Below are positions 13,615-17,025 of a DNA stretch of 17,025 bases, in pieces. Position 1 is the first letter of the stretch. Each line of letters begins with the position of its first letter. Both the position numbers and the translations under genes were made by a program. The notes under the pieces were generated by a model that saw only the letters and a program-made list of their open reading frames with translations, searched no databases and was not told where the DNA came from. The stretch is taken from contig DASSKO010000088.1 of NCBI GenBank assembly GCA_035690425.1, positions 1 to 17,025 of the forward strand, in the 5' to 3' direction. Source of the DNA: DASSKO01 sp035690425 (GTDB taxonomy: Bacteria > Actinomycetota > Actinomycetes > Propionibacteriales > Nocardioidaceae).

Positions 13615-13620
13615 GGCGCG

Positions 13621-14859
13621 GTGACGAGGAGTGGCCCGGTGCCGAAGGCCGATGGCCACCAGGACACCCGGGCCGAGAAGACCCTGCTGGTCGTCGGCAT
13701 CGTCGTACTCGCCTTCAACCTGCGGCCCGCCGCCGTCAGCGTCGGTCCGGTCATCGGCGAGCTGACTGCCGCGCTGGGGATGTCGGCGACGACGGCAGGG
13801 GTGCTCACCACGCTGCCGGTGCTGGCGTTCGCGAGCTTCGGCGCGCTGGCCCCCTGGCTCGCCCGGGTCGTCGGCGCGCACCGGGTCACCCTGCTGTCGT
13901 TGGGTGCGGTCGTGGTCGGTCTCGGCTTGCGCGCCCGCATCGACTCGGTGCCGGTGTTCCTGTTGCTGTCGCTGCTGGGCCTGGCCGGGATGGCGACGGC
14001 GAACGTGCTGCTGCCGTCGCTGGTGAAGTTGCACTTCCCGAACCGGGTGGGCACCCTCACCGGCGTCTACACGACCGCGCTGGCGATCGGCCTCACTGCG
14101 GGCTCGGTGTTCACCGTGCCGATCTCGCAGCAGTTCGGGTCCTGGCGGTGGGGACTGTTCGCGTGGGCGCTCACCGCGCTGGTCGCGGCACTCCCCTGGA
14201 TCGCGCTGGTCCGTCACGACAAGACCCCGGAGTACAGCTCCGCCACGATCACCCTCGCAGCGGTTGCACGGACCCGGCTGGGGTGGGCGATGGCCACCTT
14301 CTTCGGCCTGCAGTCGCTGCAGGCGTACTCCATCTTCGGCTGGTTCGCACAGGTCTACCGCGACGCGGGGTTCTCACCGACGACCGCCGGACTCCTGCTC
14401 GGCGTGATCACCGCGATGAGCATCCCGCTGTCGTTCCTGGTGCCGTCCGTCGCCGCCCGGCTGGAGGACCAGTCGTGGCTCGTCGTAGGCCTGCTGATCT
14501 GCTATCCCGTCGGCTACCTCGGGCTGATCTTCGTGCCGATGGCGGGGGCGTGGGCGTGGGCCGTGGCGGTCGGGATCGGCGCCAGCACGTTCCCGCTGGT
14601 CCTGACGCTGATCGGTCTCCGGGCCCGAACCGGCGCCGGGACGGCTGCGCTGTCGGGATTTACCCAGTCGGTGGGCTACCTGATGGCTTCGATCGGCCCG
14701 CTCGGGGTCGGCCTGCTCTACGACATCACGGCCGGGTGGACCGTGCCGTTGACGGTGCTGCTCATTCTGGTCGTCCCACAGCTCGTCGTCGGCCTGCTGG
14801 TCGCACGCCCGTCGTTCATCGAGGACCAGCTCCGCCGAGCGGCCGGCGACCGCCCGTAG
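13621..14859 (+). CDS. MFS transporter, CynX/NimT (cyanate/nitroimidazole) type
   Basis: This integral membrane protein of about 412 aa has some 12 hydrophobic segments. The first contains NLRPAAVSVGPV (33-44), the hallmark of the CynX/NimT branch of the major facilitator superfamily. Members transport or confer resistance to cyanate, 2-nitroimidazole and other small compounds; the substrate here cannot be told, and no cyanase gene is nearby. Two starts are plausible: GTG 13621, six bases after TAGGGT (leaderless), or GTG 13639, seven bases after GAGGAG, giving 406 aa. The gene is on the plus strand between two functionally linked minus-strand genes, which suggests a later insertion or a local inversion. 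Base composition and codon use look native. Confidence 0.88.
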   Translation: MTRSGPVPKADGHQDTRAEKTLLVVGIVVLAFNLRPAAVSVGPVIGELTAALGMSATTAGVLTTLPVLAFASFGALAPWLARVVGAHRVTLLSLGAVVVGLGLRARIDSVPVFLLLSLLGLAGMATANVLLPSLVKLHFPNRVGTLTGVYTTALAIGLTAGSVFTVPISQQFGSWRWGLFAWALTALVAALPWIALVRHDKTPEYSSATITLAAVARTRLGWAMATFFGLQSLQAYSIFGWFAQVYRDAGFSPTTAGLLLGVITAMSIPLSFLVPSVAARLEDQSWLVVGLLICYPVGYLGLIFVPMAGAWAWAVAVGIGASTFPLVLTLIGLRARTGAGTAALSGFTQSVGYLMASIGPLGVGLLYDITAGWTVPLTVLLILVVPQLVVGLLVARPSFIEDQLRRAAGDRP

Positions 14860-14862
14860 CCA

Positions 14863-14892
14863 CCGGCGTACGGCGACCCGGCGTACGGCGAC
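14863..14892. repeat. Perfect 15-bp tandem repeat, two copies
   Basis: CCGGCGTACGGCGAC occurs twice in a row in the 48-bp gap between the convergent stops of the MFS and radical SAM genes. The unit is a multiple of three. It is probably a simple slippage product; no terminator is obvious in this gap. Confidence 0.7.
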
Positions 14893-14907
14893 CCACAGCG
14901 GCAGCAG

Positions 14908-16848
14908 CTATACGACCGCAAGCGGCAGCAGCTTCTTGCCGGTGGGGCCGACCTGAATCTCGGTACCCATCTCCGGGCAGACCCCGCAGTCGTAGCACGG
15001 TGTCCACCGGCAGTCCTCGACGTCGGCCGAGTCGGGGTCGAGGGAGTCCTGCCAGTCCTCCCACAGCCAGTCGCGGTCCAGCCCCGCGTCGAGGTGGTCC
15101 CACGGCAGCACCTCGGAGTACTCGCGCTCACGCGTGGTGAACCAGTCGAGGTCGACGGGCTCGTCGGCCAGCGCCTTCTCGCATGCCTCGGCCCAAGCGT
15201 CGAAGGAGAAGTGCTCGCTCCAGCCGTCGAACCGGCCGCCGTCGCGCCAGCGCTGCTCGATGACGCGACCGACCCGGCGGTCGCCGCGGGAGAGGAGTCC
15301 CTCAATGATCCCCGGCCGGCCGTCGTGGTAACGGAAGCCGATCGCACGGGCGAACTGCTTGTCCTTGCGGACCGACTCCCGCAGCTTCGCCAGCCGGGCA
15401 TCGGTCGTCTCGTGATCGAGCTGGGCGGCCCACTGGAACGGGGTGTGCGGTTTGGGCACGAACCCGCCGATCGAGACCGTGCACCGGATGTCGCGCCGGC
15501 CGGACACCTCGCGTCCCGTCTTGATCACCTCGCGGGCCAGCTCACCGATCGCGAGGACGTCCTCGTCGGCCTCGGTCGGCAGGCCGCACATGAAGTACAG
15601 CTTCACCTGCCGCCACCCGTGCGAGTACGCCGTGGCGACGGTGCGGATGAGATCCTCCTCGGACACCATCTTGTTGATCACCTTGCGCATCCGCTCCGAG
15701 CCGCCCTCCGGCGCGAAAGTGAGGCCGGATCGACGGCCGTTGCGGGAGAGCTCGTTGGCCAAGGTGATGTTGAACGCGTCCACCCGCGTGGAGGGCAGCG
15801 AGAGCGAGACGTTGCTGCCCTCGTAACGGTCGGCGAGGCCTTTGGCCACGTCGCCGATCTCGGAGTGGTCGGCGCTGGACAGCGACAGCATCCCGACCTC
15901 CTCGAAGCCGGACTTCTCGACGCCGTTCTGCACCATGTCGCCGATCGTGGTGATCGAGCGCTCCCGCACCGGGCGGGTGATCATGCCGGCCTGGCAGAAC
16001 CGGCAACCGCGCGTGCAGCCGCGGAAGATCTCCACCGAGAAGCGCTCGTGCACGGTCTCGGCGAGCGGCACCAATGGCTTCTTCGGGTACGGCCAGGCGT
16101 CGAGGTCCATCAGCGTGTGCTTGTGCACCCGGAACGGCACTCCGCTGCGGTTCGGCGCCACCCGACGGATGCGTCCATCGGGCAGGTAGTCCACGTCGTA
16201 GAACTTCGGCACGTAGACGCCACCGGACGCGGCCAGGCGCAGCAGCACCTCGTCGCGGCCACCGGGCCGGCCTTCGGCCTTCCACTCCCGGATGACCTCG
16301 CTGATCGCCAGCACGACCTCCTCGCCGTCGCCGAGCACGGCAGCGTCGAGGAAGTCGGCGATCGGTTCGGGGTTGAAGGCGGCATGTCCGCCGGCCAGCA
16401 CGATCGGGTCGCTCTCACCGCGCTCGGCGGCGTGCACCGGAATGCCGGCGAGGTCGATGGCGGTGAGCATGTTGGTGTAGCCGAGCTCGGTCGAGAACGA
16501 CAGGCCGAGTACGTCGAAGTCACCCACCGGCCGGTGCGCGTCGACAGTGAACTGCGGGATGGGCCCGGCGGAGTCGCCGGCGCGCATCTTCGCTTCCAGA
16601 TCCGGCCATACCGAGTACGTGCGCTCGGCCAGGATCCAACTCTGCTCATTGAGGATCTCGTAGAGGATCGCCACACCCTGGTTGGGCAGCCCCACCTCGT
16701 AGGCATCCGGGTACATCAGCGCCCAGCGGACCTCGGCGGCATCCCAGTCCTTGACCTCGGAGTTGAGCTCACCGCCGACGTACTGGATCGGCTTCTGCAC
16801 GCTCGGCAACAACGGCTCGAGCGCAGCGAAGACGGACTCGACGGGCAC
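14908..16848 (-). CDS. TIGR03960 radical SAM protein with B12-binding-like N-terminus
   Basis: This 646-aa protein has three parts. Residues about 38-190 look like the Rossmann-type domain found before B12-dependent radical SAM cores (LMYPDAYEVGLPNQG, DVLGLSFSTELGYTNML, VLAGGHAAFNPEP), but the DxHxxG cobalamin ligand motif is absent. The radical SAM core has CX3CX2C at Cys278, Cys282 and Cys285 (GCTRGCRFCQAGM) for the 4Fe-4S cluster that cleaves S-adenosylmethionine, with LTFAPEGGSERMR further on. The C-terminus adds Cys613, 618, 621 and 624 (CX4CX2CX2C), possibly a second metal cluster. The product is unknown for the whole family. GTG at 16848 lacks a ribosome binding site; TAGCCT ends eight bases before it, so it may be leaderless or coupled to rodA, whose stop is 39 bases upstream. 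Confidence 0.93.
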   Translation of the reverse strand: MPVESVFAALEPLLPSVQKPIQYVGGELNSEVKDWDAAEVRWALMYPDAYEVGLPNQGVAILYEILNEQSWILAERTYSVWPDLEAKMRAGDSAGPIPQFTVDAHRPVGDFDVLGLSFSTELGYTNMLTAIDLAGIPVHAAERGESDPIVLAGGHAAFNPEPIADFLDAAVLGDGEEVVLAISEVIREWKAEGRPGGRDEVLLRLAASGGVYVPKFYDVDYLPDGRIRRVAPNRSGVPFRVHKHTLMDLDAWPYPKKPLVPLAETVHERFSVEIFRGCTRGCRFCQAGMITRPVRERSITTIGDMVQNGVEKSGFEEVGMLSLSSADHSEIGDVAKGLADRYEGSNVSLSLPSTRVDAFNITLANELSRNGRRSGLTFAPEGGSERMRKVINKMVSEEDLIRTVATAYSHGWRQVKLYFMCGLPTEADEDVLAIGELAREVIKTGREVSGRRDIRCTVSIGGFVPKPHTPFQWAAQLDHETTDARLAKLRESVRKDKQFARAIGFRYHDGRPGIIEGLLSRGDRRVGRVIEQRWRDGGRFDGWSEHFSFDAWAEACEKALADEPVDLDWFTTREREYSEVLPWDHLDAGLDRDWLWEDWQDSLDPDSADVEDCRWTPCYDCGVCPEMGTEIQVGPTGKKLLPLAVV

Positions 16849-16856
16849 GAGGAACC

Positions 16857-16862
16857 AGGCTA
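16857..16862 (-). promoter_or_regulatory. Possible -10 element for the radical SAM gene
   Basis: TAGCCT on the minus strand ends eight bases before GTG 16848. There is no -35 match, and the short gap after rodA allows co-transcription instead. Confidence 0.3.
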
Positions 16863-16887
16863 CGCCGGACCAACCGCCCGCGATCGG

Positions 16888-17025
16888 CTACGTGCGGGAA
16901 CGCATGTAGACGTTCTGCAGCAGCCCGGTTGCGAGCATCACGGCGAACATCGACGATCCGCCGTAGGAGACGTAGGGCAGCGGCAGGCCGGTCACGGGCA
17001 TGATCCCGACGGTCATCCCGATGTT
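16888..17025 (-). CDS. rodA: RodA/FtsW-family SEDS glycosyltransferase, C-terminal end only
   Basis: The last 45 residues of a SEDS protein are visible; the gene continues past the right edge of the window. GMTVGIMPVTGLPLPYVSYG followed by GSS is the diagnostic C-terminal motif of RodA, FtsW and SpoVE. It lies on the outer side of the membrane before the last transmembrane helix (MFAVMLATGLLQNVYM). SEDS proteins polymerise lipid II into glycan strands; RodA works with a class B penicillin-binding protein in cell elongation. RodA is preferred over FtsW because the region has the elongasome/rne context and because the tail is very short (RSRT), but the fragment alone cannot decide. The stop TAG is 39 bases before the radical SAM gene. 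Confidence 0.88.
   Translation of the reverse strand, partial: NIGMTVGIMPVTGLPLPYVSYGGSSMFAVMLATGLLQNVYMRSRT

Noticed and set aside
14860..14940. In-frame continuation of the MFS protein past its stop, reading AYGDPAYGDPQRQQLYDRK
   Set aside because: It looks protein-like because of the 15-bp tandem repeat and the antisense of the radical SAM C-terminus; a TAG separates it from the transporter and there is no sign of readthrough.

Overview
The window comes from a high-GC actinobacterium. GTG starts are common, several genes look leaderless (a TAnnnT hexamer 6-8 nt before the start codon), and the gene order is the actinobacterial rne-rplU-rpmA-obgE-proB-proA-nadD-rsfS-gpgP block. The phosphatase after rsfS resembles mycobacterial GpgP. 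A member of the Propionibacteriales (Nocardioidaceae-like) would fit, but this is an impression from protein style, not a computed placement.

Nearly everything reads on the minus strand, right to left. In that direction the window holds: the C-terminus of a RodA/FtsW-type SEDS glycosyltransferase (16888-17025); a radical SAM protein of the TIGR03960 type (14908-16848); its usual partner, the TIGR03936/DUF2344 protein (12751-13521); a 1091-residue RNase E/G with long disordered tails (9276-12551); ribosomal proteins L21 and L27 (rplU, rpmA), with a clear promoter before them and an intrinsic terminator after them; the GTPase ObgE; glutamate 5-kinase ProB; an uncharacterised 117-aa protein; ProA; a 49-aa single-pass membrane protein; NadD; RsfS; a GpgP-like phosphatase; and tRNA-Ala(GGC) with its own promoter and terminator. 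The first 61 bases may hold the start of one more minus-strand gene.

Three plus-strand single genes break this run: a kelch-repeat lipoprotein between proB and proA (3722-4708), a protein with a ribbon-helix-helix-like C-terminus between rplU and rne (8727-9248), and a CynX/NimT-type MFS transporter between the two radical-SAM-linked genes (13621-14859).

Functionally the block joins ribosome biogenesis and silencing (L21, L27, ObgE, RsfS), RNA decay (RNase E), proline synthesis (ProB, ProA), NAD synthesis (NadD), probable glucosylglycerate metabolism (GpgP-like) and cell elongation (RodA). I see no defence system, CRISPR array, prophage or insertion sequence. The least understood parts are the TIGR03960/TIGR03936 pair, the RHH-like protein with an operator-like palindrome over its own start, the 117-aa and 49-aa proteins, and the kelch lipoprotein.
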